From an uncultured Methanomicrobiales archaeon (GTDB lineage Archaea > Thermoplasmatota > Thermoplasmata > Methanomassiliicoccales > Methanomethylophilaceae), in NCBI GenBank assembly GCA_946528255.1, contig CAMMYR010000010.1, forward strand, positions 1 through 9,983: a stretch of DNA of 9,983 nucleotides. The letters run 5' to 3'. A model generated the notes under the pieces. That model made no database searches, had not been told where the DNA came from, and saw only the letters and a list, made by a program, of their open reading frames with translations. How positions within the stretch are numbered: the first letter of the stretch is position 1; each line of letters begins with the position of its first letter. The position numbers and the translations under genes are program-made. Positions 1 through 7,997 of this stretch are shown piece by piece.

Positions 1-2272
1 CTATGATAAAATAAACACCGTGGAGCGCGCCATGGGGGCATTCGATGCCAGGGAATCAGACTTCTATTCGGATAAGAAGTGCGCCGTTGTCGGTATCGAC
101 TGGTTCGATAGCCTGGACAAGCACTTCATACCCGATGTATACGAGATCATCGAGCCCTTCACCGACGATGACTACGAGATCGAGACCATCCACTGCATCG
201 GCAACGACAGGCAGATAGCCGAGAGCGTGGCATCCATAATCCCCCCGGAGGACGCGGAGGACTACGCCATAGTCCTGGATGCCTCCTCCCCGCTGACCGA
301 TGCCTTCAGGAGCGCCTTCTACCGCCACGGAATCAGCTTCGTCAACAGCATGGGCGTCAGGGACCTCTCCCAGATACGCGACTACCTCCAGTTCATCAGG
401 CTCTCCCTCACTTACGAGACCCTCCGCGTGAGGTACGTGAGGGAGCTCTACTCCAATTTCAACTCCAAGATCAACGAGAAGCTGGACGGCTTCCTGCTGC
501 ACAAGCTCTCCGACAACGACCTGTCCCCCTCCGCCAGGGTGCTCCGCGCCCTCATGGCCGACATCCGCTCCAAGACCTTCTCCGAAGTAATGGACGTGCT
601 CTGGAGCAAGGGACAGCCCCAGGTCAAGATGCTCCTGGAGCAGATGCGCATGGAAGACACCCCCATCACGGCATCCGCCGTGGGCTGGCTGACCTACTCC
701 ATCGACAACATCACCGAACTGAAGCACAACGAGGAGATCCCCGACTACGAGAGGAGGGGTGTGCTGATAGCGGACATCTCGAAATCCGTGTACATCGACC
801 GCCCCGTGGTCGTCTACGCAGGCATGGGCCACGAATGGGATATCAAGACCAGTTTCAAACGCTACATCGACCTGACCGAGGAGGCGGAGAAGGCCGCCGA
901 GAAGCTGGCGGTGGCACTCCAGCAGGGCTCCAGGCGCATATACGCGGCCAACATCTCCAAGGACGGGAAGCCGTGCAGGCCCTGCCTCACCTTCGACATC
1001 ATATTCGACAAGCCCTGCGATACCTTCGATACGATATGCGGGAAAGTGGTCACTGGCTCCTGGGTGCCCAATTCCGAATCCGTCATGCCCCAGAGGGGGA
1101 CGGAGGTCATCTCGGACCGCAGGCCGGACGATGCTTTCTCCAAGTCATCCTACAACAAGTTCAGGTCCTGCCCCATGGCCTACTTCTTCAACAGGTTCCT
1201 CTCCATCACGGAAAGCACTTCCACGGAGTTCGGGAGCCTCATCCACATGTTCGCCGAGGTGTACATATCCCACCCCGAGAAGGTCAGGGAGAAGGGGCCT
1301 GATTTCTTCGTGGACCTGGTCTCCAGCAAATACGCCGGGCTCTCTTCGCCCATGATGGCCGGCCTGGACACCGACAGGATCCGCCTGGCCATGAACAACG
1401 TCATGGAGTACATCGATTCCCTCGGAATCGTCGATCCCCCCTTGAACATAGACAATTCGACCAGGAAGCACCCCAACATCTTCATCGAGGCCATAGGGGA
1501 GACCATGACATCGGATATCTGCGAGATGTCCGACAAGCTCACATCCTACCCGGTCCACGGCGACTTCGACCTCTATTGGGATGATACGGTGATAGATTAC
1601 AAGACGGGGAAGGCCAAGGATCCCTCCGAGATCTGCGGCCTGATGTCCGAGGGAGGGAAGTGGGTGCACGGCCCCGAATTCCAGCCCATGATATACCTGG
1701 CCATGTCCATGTCCAACGGATCCCCGGGCAGGTTCAGGCAGTTCTACGTCCTGGACAACGACGTCGAATCCCTTTCCGAGGGATACGACATCTCGCGCAG
1801 CGTCCGCAACATCGACATCATGGATTGCAGCTTCATGGACGCCATAAGGTCATCTCCTGAACTGATGGATACGGTCCGCCGCAAAGTGAAGAAGGAACTC
1901 AAGGAACGGGCCCACGAGCTGATCGTCGCCATCGCGGATTCAGCCACAGGCGACCCCTCCGGCTGGAAGGAACAGCTGGCGGTCAGGAACACGGTCATGC
2001 AGAGGCTCGGTATCGACGAGAAGGACGCCGTAACCGCCATAGGGCATGTGGTGAGGTACCTCAAAGGGGGCATGATAGTCACCGACACCGGTATCCTGGT
2101 CCCGAAGGGGACGCTATGCTCTTTCATGAATCGGCTGCGGGAGGACCATGCCGCGGCCATGGACATGTGCAGGAACGGATTCCCCGCGATGCCCGTCATC
2201 GAATGCAAGAACTGCGAATACTACACTGCATGCACCAAGAGCGCCATGGCAGGTGATTCCGATGGCGAATGA
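1..2272 (+). CDS. AddB-like PD-(D/E)XK nuclease with Fe-S cluster motif, 5' partial
   Basis: This is the nuclease subunit of a probable AddAB-type helicase-nuclease acting on DNA double-strand ends. The frame is open to the left edge (first whole codon at 2), so the GTG at 20 is not a convincing start and the N-terminal helicase-like part lies mostly outside. Numbering from that GTG, about 1-350 resembles the degenerate helicase region of AddB. The nuclease part follows: C384 in SCPMAYFF, H409 in GSLIHMFAE, D517 in GDFDL, then D526 and K528 in VIDYKTG. The extreme C-terminus carries C729, C732 and C738 (CKNCEYYTAC). One upstream Cys plus a terminal C-x2-C-x5-C is the known AddB [4Fe-4S] arrangement, which pins the duplex-binding nuclease fold. 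All catalytic residues are present, so activity is inferred. The stop overlaps the next gene by 11 nt, so the two are probably one operon. The family call is firm; orthology to bacterial AddB is less so. Confidence 0.88.
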   Translation, partial: YDKINTVERAMGAFDARESDFYSDKKCAVVGIDWFDSLDKHFIPDVYEIIEPFTDDDYEIETIHCIGNDRQIAESVASIIPPEDAEDYAIVLDASSPLTDAFRSAFYRHGISFVNSMGVRDLSQIRDYLQFIRLSLTYETLRVRYVRELYSNFNSKINEKLDGFLLHKLSDNDLSPSARVLRALMADIRSKTFSEVMDVLWSKGQPQVKMLLEQMRMEDTPITASAVGWLTYSIDNITELKHNEEIPDYERRGVLIADISKSVYIDRPVVVYAGMGHEWDIKTSFKRYIDLTEEAEKAAEKLAVALQQGSRRIYAANISKDGKPCRPCLTFDIIFDKPCDTFDTICGKVVTGSWVPNSESVMPQRGTEVISDRRPDDAFSKSSYNKFRSCPMAYFFNRFLSITESTSTEFGSLIHMFAEVYISHPEKVREKGPDFFVDLVSSKYAGLSSPMMAGLDTDRIRLAMNNVMEYIDSLGIVDPPLNIDNSTRKHPNIFIEAIGETMTSDICEMSDKLTSYPVHGDFDLYWDDTVIDYKTGKAKDPSEICGLMSEGGKWVHGPEFQPMIYLAMSMSNGSPGRFRQFYVLDNDVESLSEGYDISRSVRNIDIMDCSFMDAIRSSPELMDTVRRKVKKELKERAHELIVAIADSATGDPSGWKEQLAVRNTVMQRLGIDEKDAVTAIGHVVRYLKGGMIVTDTGILVPKGTLCSFMNRLREDHAAAMDMCRNGFPAMPVIECKNCEYYTACTKSAMAGDSDGE
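2251..2258 (+). promoter_or_regulatory. Ribosome binding site of the AddA-like helicase
   Basis: AGGTGATT lies 3 nt before the ATG at 2262 and contains GGTGAT, a strong complement to the archaeal/bacterial 16S rRNA tail. It is the only convincing Shine-Dalgarno sequence at a gene start in this window. It supports 2262, rather than the in-frame ATG at 2148, as the start. The site lies inside the last codons of the upstream gene, as expected for translational coupling. Confidence 0.7.
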
Positions 2273-5200
2273 CCTCAACGACTCCCAGAAGAAGCTGGCC
2301 GAGACCACCGAGGGCATGATCGTGGCCGATGCGGGCCCCGGTACCGGCAAGACCAAGACCATCGTGGACCGCTATGTGAGGATCGTATCGCGCGGCGACG
2401 TCGCCATGAACGATGTCCTGATGCTCACGTTCACCAAGAACGCCGCCAAGGAGATGGAGGAGCGCATCAAGAGCAAGATCTCCGGATCCGACAACGAGCG
2501 CCTCAAGCGCGATTCCAACCAGATCATGGCGAAGACGTTCGATTCCTTCTGCTCCCAGATTGTGATGGATGCCCCCGAGGCGGTGAGCGAGTTCTTCGGC
2601 ATAGACGAGAAGCTCACCCGCAGCGCCAGGCTTATCGAGAACCAGACCGTGGCGACCAGGGATTTCACCCAGTTCCTGGATGCCTTCCTGCAGGACAGGG
2701 GCGCCGATTACGGCGATATCGCGGCCATAGCCAGCAGCGAACCCAAAGACCTGCTCCTGCTGCTTAACAGGCTGATGTCCCGCGGCGCCATACCCCTGAG
2801 GAGGGGGTGGTTCGGGCTGGACCCCGACAGGGACCTCCTGGGCGCCGTGAATGACGTGGAGAGGGATCTGCTTAGCATCGACGCTGGTGCCGCTAGGGTG
2901 TCCCCTTTCATAGGCATACTCAGGAAGATCAACGAGGAGGGAGCCGATTTCGACGTCCAACGCAACAGGCTCTCCGAATCGGAGATCCGGCAGGCCGCCA
3001 ACGGCAGGAGGGCAGCGCTATTCACCTTCGTCCATGACCTGTTCTACGCCTACATCAGGCACATGGTGTCCTCCAACAAGCTCACGTTCGGCCTGACGGC
3101 GATGTTCGCGTTCACCGTCCTCTACGAGAACGACGACATTCGCAAACGCAACATGTTCAGGTACGTGATGATCGACGAATTCCAGGACACCAACGCCAGC
3201 CAGCTGATGATGTCGCTGCTCATACTGAAGGAGCCGAACCTGTGCGTGGTCGGCGACTGGAAGCAGGGGATCTACGGTTTCAGGTTCGTCTCCATCGACA
3301 ACATTGTGCATTTCGAAAAGAAAGTCGTGGATTTCAGGAGGTTCCTGAACGACGACCGCACCAGGATCGCGTTCTCCATCCCCGAGGTGGAGGAGCTTTC
3401 CCTGGATGTCAACTACCGCTCGTCCCAGGCCATCATAGACGAGTCCTTCAGGTGCCTCACGGTGAGGGCCACCCAGGATGAGAACCCCACCCCCGGAGGG
3501 GAGGTGGTGCATCTGACCCAGGGCAGGGATGACTTGGGGGATGACACCGGCATCCGCTACTGCCTGGCCGGATCGGTGGACGATGAGGCCGAAATGGTCA
3601 CCAGGGCCATCAAGGATTACGTGGCCGGGGATTACGTGCTCCACGAGGGCGAAGCCCGCCCCGTGGGCTTCGGCGATATCGCCGTGCTGACGAGGAACGT
3701 CGCGGACTGCCGCAGGATCCTGGACGCCTGCATATCCGAGGGCATCCCCGCATACCTGTTCGGGGACATGCCCATAATGGCCACCAGGGAGGGCAAGCTG
3801 GCTCTTGCCTGGCTCAGGCTGGTGAACAACGAGCAGGACCCCTGGGGCTACGTTCCCATCCTGAACGACATGGGATACAGCCTTGTGGAGATCGAAGCCA
3901 TGAAGCAATCCGATGACGGGAAGACCAGGTTCGTCGCCCCGCCGGAAATCCAGAGGCTCAGGAGGGAGCTGCGCAACAAGCGCAGGAGGATATCGGAGCT
4001 GCTCAGCAGGATATTCTCCATCTACAACCTGGACAACGACATCACCCAGGCCATAATCTCGACCATATCTTCCGCCCACCGCGGTTCCCTGATGACCATC
4101 GCCGATGTCATCGACATGATCGAGGACGACATCCGCAGCGACAACGTATACAGCGTGGATAACCCCATCGCCGGAGGAGCGGTCAAGATCATGACGATGC
4201 ACAAATCCAAGGGCCTGGAGTTCCCCGTGGTCATCATACCGTATCTGGATGCCAGCAAGATGCCCTCGACCCAGGGGGACAGATCCGTATTCAGATTCGA
4301 TGAGAACATCGGCGTCCGCTGCGCCAAGACCGTGCTGAACGTCGAGGGATACTCGAAGATAATCACCGAAGTGGACACCGCCATAGCCAGGAAGGCCTCC
4401 ACCAAGGACTACGACGAGGAGCGCCGCCTGTTCTTCGTCGCGGTCAGCCGCGCCAAGCAGTACATCACGTACATCGCCGGGAACCCCTCCTATTTCATGA
4501 AGGATATCAGCAGAGAGGAGTACGAGGAGATCCCTGTCAGGGAGCTGCCGGCCGGCACAGTGGAGAGGACCCTGGCGGAGCCCCCGGAGATCTCCGGATA
4601 CGCCAAGCGCCCCAAGAAGCTGGGCGTCCACGACATCATGAACTTCTCCTCTGAGGACGGGACCGGCGGTATCGCCGAGAAGGACGAGGTATGCGGGAAG
4701 GGGGCGGAATACGGCACCAAGGTCCACGACCTGGCTTACAGCCTCCTCAGGAGGAAGACCCTGTCGGATGCGGAGTACGAGGCCTACCCGGAGCTCCTGA
4801 AGGCCAAGGAGGTCATCGACTCGCTCCGGGATGCGGACCTCATCATGGGGGAGATCGACTGCGGGCTCCCCATCAGCGATCCCGATGCGGTGCTCAGGGG
4901 GCGCATAGATCTCATAGCCATATACCCCGACAGGGTGGAGATCCATGACTATAAGACGGATGCCAGCGACCGCTACGAGCCCGAATACAGGCTGCAGCTG
5001 TCAGTGTACGCACATGCCGCATCCGGATTCTACAAGAAACCTGTCCGGTGCTACATCGACTATCTCGGTCTGGGCAGGACGGTGGAATTCGAACCCCTCC
5101 CGTTGGAATCCATACGCCAGAGGGTGAGGCAGGCCACATTGGGGCGAGAGCGCCCCTTATTATACTGCGCGCGTATGTGGGTACATGCCCGGATTGAGCG

Positions 5201-5447
5201 GTGCGGAGGTAGAGGAGCGCAGGAACCGCGGCGAGGTCAACTCCACGGAATCGGTTACCGGAAGGAGCTACACCGATATCCTGGTGGCCAATGTATTCAC
5301 GCCGTTCAACATAATCCTCTTCATCCTCGGCGCGGCGCTGCTGGTGCTGGGCAACCTTATCAGCGCCTTATCCGCCACTGGGATCATCATCTTCAACATC
5401 CTTATCTCCACCGTCCAGGAGATGCGTGCCAAGCGCCGCCTGGATAA
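2262..5447 (+). CDS. AddA-like UvrD-family helicase with RecB-type nuclease domain
   Basis: Predicted ATP-dependent 3'-5' DNA translocase and nuclease, partner of the upstream AddB-like protein. Numbered from ATG 2262: Q motif around Q9, Walker A AGPGTGKT (K30), motif Ia LTFTKNAAKEMEERI, Walker B IDEFQDT (D305, E306), motif III GDWKQGIYGFR (G331, Q335), motif IV NYRSSQ (N384, R386), motif V TMHKSKGLEF (H647) and motif VI RRLFFVAVSRAK (R730). A complete RecB-type nuclease follows: H822, D883 in GRIDL, D896 and K898 in HDYKTD, and QLSVY (Q912, Y916). Both activities should therefore be intact. I chose ATG 2262 because of the GGTGAT site and because MANDLNDSQ starts right at the Q motif. Recognisable sequence stops near residue 955 (about 5127). 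The remaining 105 or so residues to the stop at 5447 are Arg/His/Gly/Pro-rich, cross a hairpin and TATA-like box, and overlap the next gene by 263 nt. I regard that tail as spurious. Confidence 0.88.
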   Translation: MANDLNDSQKKLAETTEGMIVADAGPGTGKTKTIVDRYVRIVSRGDVAMNDVLMLTFTKNAAKEMEERIKSKISGSDNERLKRDSNQIMAKTFDSFCSQIVMDAPEAVSEFFGIDEKLTRSARLIENQTVATRDFTQFLDAFLQDRGADYGDIAAIASSEPKDLLLLLNRLMSRGAIPLRRGWFGLDPDRDLLGAVNDVERDLLSIDAGAARVSPFIGILRKINEEGADFDVQRNRLSESEIRQAANGRRAALFTFVHDLFYAYIRHMVSSNKLTFGLTAMFAFTVLYENDDIRKRNMFRYVMIDEFQDTNASQLMMSLLILKEPNLCVVGDWKQGIYGFRFVSIDNIVHFEKKVVDFRRFLNDDRTRIAFSIPEVEELSLDVNYRSSQAIIDESFRCLTVRATQDENPTPGGEVVHLTQGRDDLGDDTGIRYCLAGSVDDEAEMVTRAIKDYVAGDYVLHEGEARPVGFGDIAVLTRNVADCRRILDACISEGIPAYLFGDMPIMATREGKLALAWLRLVNNEQDPWGYVPILNDMGYSLVEIEAMKQSDDGKTRFVAPPEIQRLRRELRNKRRRISELLSRIFSIYNLDNDITQAIISTISSAHRGSLMTIADVIDMIEDDIRSDNVYSVDNPIAGGAVKIMTMHKSKGLEFPVVIIPYLDASKMPSTQGDRSVFRFDENIGVRCAKTVLNVEGYSKIITEVDTAIARKASTKDYDEERRLFFVAVSRAKQYITYIAGNPSYFMKDISREEYEEIPVRELPAGTVERTLAEPPEISGYAKRPKKLGVHDIMNFSSEDGTGGIAEKDEVCGKGAEYGTKVHDLAYSLLRRKTLSDAEYEAYPELLKAKEVIDSLRDADLIMGEIDCGLPISDPDAVLRGRIDLIAIYPDRVEIHDYKTDASDRYEPEYRLQLSVYAHAASGFYKKPVRCYIDYLGLGRTVEFEPLPLESIRQRVRQATLGRERPLLYCARMWVHARIERCGGRGAQEPRRGQLHGIGYRKELHRYPGGQCIHAVQHNPLHPRRGAAGAGQPYQRLIRHWDHHLQHPYLHRPGDACQAPPG
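5141..5156 (+). terminator. Perfect GC hairpin followed by T-rich tract
   Basis: GGGGCG-AGAG-CGCCCC is a perfect 6-bp stem with a 4-nt loop, followed directly by TTATTATACT. It sits just past the last recognisable AddA-like codons and before the P-type ATPase start. This looks like intergenic DNA: a terminator-like hairpin for the upstream operon, next to the promoter of the ATPase. Archaeal termination relies mainly on T-rich stretches, so its function is an inference. Confidence 0.4.
5157..5166 (+). promoter_or_regulatory. TATA-like box of the P-type ATPase gene
   Basis: TTATTATACT stands out from GC-rich surroundings. Its centre is about 24 nt upstream of ATG 5185, the distance expected for an archaeal TATA box driving a leaderless or nearly leaderless transcript. 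No good Shine-Dalgarno sequence precedes that ATG, which fits. The same arrangement occurs at the exonuclease gene on the other strand. Confidence 0.45.
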
Positions 5448-7956
5448 GATCGCCCTGCTCACCCGTCCCCGCGTCACGGTCATCCGCGACGGTGAGGAGC
5501 AGACCATAGACCAGGACGACATCGTCAAGGACGACCTCATCGTCCTGAGGAGCGGCGACCAGGCCCTGGTCGACGGCACCCTGGAGAGCTGCTACGCCCT
5601 GGAGATGGACGAATCCGCCCTGACCGGCGAGTCCAAGGCCGTCCGCAAGAACACCGGCGACAGGATCCTCTCCGGAACTGTCTGCATTTCAGGGGAGGGA
5701 GCATTCATCGTCGACGCCTTCGGCGACGAATCCTACGCCAGCAAGATGCTGGCAAACGCCAGGAAGTACGTCGCCAAGAACACGCCCCTGCAGATGGAGA
5801 CCGGGACCATCACGAAGATCCTGATGGTCACCGCCGCATTCCTCATGGGGATCACCCTGCTCATGGAGATCTTCCGCGGGCACGACCTGGAGCAGCTGCT
5901 GGAGCTGCTGGTCCTGTGCCTGGATGTGGTCCCGATAGGGCTGTTCCTCCTTGTCACTCTGACATACATGATAGCCGCCGTCCGCATGGCGGACTCCGGC
6001 GTCCTTCTCCAGAATTCCAATTCCGTCGAATCCATCAGCCATGTGGATACCGTCTGCATGGACAAGACCGGCACCATAACCACCAACAGGCTGGTCTTCG
6101 AATGCGACCATCCCCTCATCGATGCGGACGAGGCCGCCCGCATCTGCTCCGTCTTCGCTTCATCCACCAAGAGCCGCAACCGCACCATGCAGGCGATGCT
6201 GGACCACTACGACGATGCCGGCTGCGCCCTGGAGGAGGAGATCCAGTTCTCCTCCGCCCGCCAGTACAGCGCCGTGCGCGCTGGCGGGTACACCCTCGTC
6301 TCCGGCGCCTGGACTGCCCTCAAACCCATATGCTCCAACCCCGAGGGCATCGACGAGTACATCGACGGCCAGTCCTCCAAGGGCCTCAGGACTCTGGTGG
6401 TTTTCAGGTCCGACAGGGATTCCCTATATCAGAACGGGGAGCCGGATATCGGCAGGCTGGAGGCCGTCAGCATCGTCAGCATCAGCGACGAGGTCAGGCC
6501 CGACTGCCGCGAGACCATGCAGGTCTTCATGGACAACGATATGGACATCAAGGTCATATCCGGGGACAACCCTGATACCATCGACGCCCTCTTCTCCATA
6601 GCCGGAATCCCCGGCGAGAGGAGGATCGTCACCGGAACGGAGCTCGAGGGCATGTCCCCGGAGGAATTCGACAAGGCCGCGGCCGAATGCAACATCTTCG
6701 GCAGGATGAAGCCTGAGAACAAGGAGGCCGTCATCAGGAGCCTCCGCAGGCAGGGCCGCTACCTCGCCATGATCGGGGACGGCGTAAACGACGTCGGATC
6801 CATCAAGATGGCCCATGTCGGGATATCACTGGAGAGCGGCACCGCCGCAGCCAGGGGGGTTGCAGACATGGTGCTCTTAGAGGACAGGTTCTCCGCTCTC
6901 CCCAAGGCGCTGGTCGAGGGGAGGAGGACGGTGTCCGGGATGAGGGACATCCTCAAGCTCTACCTCTCCAGGAACTTCACCATGGCCCTGCTGTTCCTGG
7001 CCATATTCGTCTTCACGGGCGCCATCCCCATGACGCCCATCCAGAACACCTTCTACGCATTCGTATCCGTGGCGGGCATCGCGTTCTTCATGACCATATT
7101 CGCCAAGCCCGATAAGAATTCTGAGCTCATCCTGCCGAAAGTGCTCCAATACGTGATCCCCGTGGCTATCACCATCACCTCGATCGGCGTGATCTCTTAC
7201 GCGCTCACATGGTACCTGGTGGACAGCGGCCGCCTCGTGGTGGACTTCGAATGGATGCTCCAGCAGGTCCCCGACAGCATTGCCGAGACCGTGGACGAGC
7301 TCATCGACCGCCTTTCCTGGAACGGCTCCAGCGTGGCGGAGATATGCGCCAGGTCCGCAATGGTCCTCACCGTGACCGTAGCGGGGGTCCTCCAGCTGGT
7401 CCTGGTTTCCCCCAGGTGGAAGTTCCTTTCCGTCGACGGGAACGTCAACAAGAGCCTGCTGCCGCCCTTCCTGATGTTCCTCCTGTACGGAGCCGTGATC
7501 ACAATGATTACCGTGTTCCCCGTGATCGCCATCGGCCTTGTGGGGATGGTCATATTCCCCGGATGGTTCTACGGAGTCATCGTGGCACTGGTGGCCGTCT
7601 GGTTCGCGGTCACCCTGCTCCTGCTGAGGCACAGGGCGTTCGCCAAGTACACGCAGAGGTTCGAGGATTACTATATGAAGAAATTAGCCCTGGCGGACGA
7701 GAAGCAATCGCCAGAAGCACCAATGGTCGCGTCCGAAGTCGAAGACGGCCCCAGACGAGTCCTCTACGCGGATGGTCTCCACATCCGCCAGCTTGTTGTG
7801 GGATATGTGATGGGTGACCACGTCCGAGACCAGCGCTTTGGCCTGCCCGGAATCGACGGCATCCGGTCCCATTTTGTAGAAATCCGGAAGCTCCCACCCT
7901 CTGGAATCTATCAGTGTTATACGTGCCATGGTATCGCCGTTCCTAACAGGCGTTAA
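5185..7956 (+). CDS. CtpE-like cation-translocating P-type ATPase
   Basis: Integral membrane ATP-driven cation pump. The start GLSGAEVEERRNRGEVN followed by DILVANVFTPFN resembles the CtpE subfamily (mycobacterial CtpE is linked to calcium uptake); no CxxC metal-binding domain is present. Helices M1-M2 span about 40-80. TGES is at 147-150, the phosphorylated Asp is D293 in DKTGT, an SGDNP motif follows, and GDGVND is at 531-536 (D532, D536), so the catalytic cycle should work. The M4 motif before the P domain is P250-I-G-L: the Glu of the calcium-pump PEGL motif is Ile here. M6 (MTPIQNTFYAFVS) has no Asp. Several more helices run to about residue 815. Transported ion unknown. The protein should end near KKLALADEKQ (about 7690-7710). 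The last 80 or so residues lie antisense to a small minus-strand gene, contain more A/T-ending codons and look spurious. The start at 5185 is favoured by the upstream TATA-like box. Confidence 0.88.
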   Translation: MPGLSGAEVEERRNRGEVNSTESVTGRSYTDILVANVFTPFNIILFILGAALLVLGNLISALSATGIIIFNILISTVQEMRAKRRLDKIALLTRPRVTVIRDGEEQTIDQDDIVKDDLIVLRSGDQALVDGTLESCYALEMDESALTGESKAVRKNTGDRILSGTVCISGEGAFIVDAFGDESYASKMLANARKYVAKNTPLQMETGTITKILMVTAAFLMGITLLMEIFRGHDLEQLLELLVLCLDVVPIGLFLLVTLTYMIAAVRMADSGVLLQNSNSVESISHVDTVCMDKTGTITTNRLVFECDHPLIDADEAARICSVFASSTKSRNRTMQAMLDHYDDAGCALEEEIQFSSARQYSAVRAGGYTLVSGAWTALKPICSNPEGIDEYIDGQSSKGLRTLVVFRSDRDSLYQNGEPDIGRLEAVSIVSISDEVRPDCRETMQVFMDNDMDIKVISGDNPDTIDALFSIAGIPGERRIVTGTELEGMSPEEFDKAAAECNIFGRMKPENKEAVIRSLRRQGRYLAMIGDGVNDVGSIKMAHVGISLESGTAAARGVADMVLLEDRFSALPKALVEGRRTVSGMRDILKLYLSRNFTMALLFLAIFVFTGAIPMTPIQNTFYAFVSVAGIAFFMTIFAKPDKNSELILPKVLQYVIPVAITITSIGVISYALTWYLVDSGRLVVDFEWMLQQVPDSIAETVDELIDRLSWNGSSVAEICARSAMVLTVTVAGVLQLVLVSPRWKFLSVDGNVNKSLLPPFLMFLLYGAVITMITVFPVIAIGLVGMVIFPGWFYGVIVALVAVWFAVTLLLLRHRAFAKYTQRFEDYYMKKLALADEKQSPEAPMVASEVEDGPRRVLYADGLHIRQLVVGYVMGDHVRDQRFGLPGIDGIRSHFVEIRKLPPSGIYQCYTCHGIAVPNRR
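7684..7929 (-). CDS. Hypothetical small protein (81 aa)
   Basis: I do not recognise this family. The protein starts MARITLIDSRGWELPDFY, contains the stretch AKALVSDVVTHHISHNKLAD and ends CFWRLLLVRQG. It is soluble, with no signal peptide or membrane segment, mixed in charge and low in cysteine. ATG 7929 is preferred over an in-frame ATG at 8025, because a TATA-like box lies between them, about 35 nt upstream of 7929. By hand count about 71% of its codons end in G or C, against about 60% for the opposing frame of the P-type ATPase tail. That favours this strand as coding. It lies wholly within the annotated end of the ATPase, so one of the two is wrong unless this is a true nested antisense pair. 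Its stop TAA at 7684-7686 would just touch the stop of a one-base-corrected ATPase. Existence is moderately supported; function unknown. Confidence 0.5.
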   Translation of the reverse strand: MARITLIDSRGWELPDFYKMGPDAVDSGQAKALVSDVVTHHISHNKLADVETIRVEDSSGAVFDFGRDHWCFWRLLLVRQG

Positions 7957-7971
7957 CCCTTTAAAAAAGCC
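7957..7971 (-). promoter_or_regulatory. TATA-like box / T-run between exonuclease and small gene
   Basis: On the minus strand this reads GGCTTTTTTAAAGGG. Its centre is about 35 nt before ATG 7929, suitable for a TATA box giving a leader of roughly 10 nt. The six-T run also lies about 30 nt after the exonuclease stop, so it could double as that gene's T-rich terminator. Either role is inferred from position and composition only. Confidence 0.4.
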
Positions 7972-7997
7972 TCGGAGGTTGGATGGGAGAGGTCCTA

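Noticed and set aside
56..832. A 258-codon minus-strand frame opposite the AddB-like gene
   Set aside because: Shadow of the coding strand; Val/Gly/Asp/His-biased composition, no recognisable motif or promoter.
2148..2261. Upstream in-frame ATG for the AddA-like gene
   Set aside because: It would overlap 125 nt of the AddB-like gene, including its cysteine cluster, and adds non-conserved residues. ATG 2262 has a strong ribosome binding site.
3018..4946. A 642-codon open frame on the minus strand opposite the AddA-like helicase
   Set aside because: It is antisense to a gene with complete helicase and nuclease motifs. The translation is Gly/His/Val/Asp-rich with no domain, as expected when GC-rich third positions keep the opposite frame open.
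6877..7632. A 251-codon minus-strand frame opposite the P-type ATPase membrane region
   Set aside because: Shadow frame rich in His, Gly, Asp and Glu, lying over conserved transmembrane helices on the plus strand.
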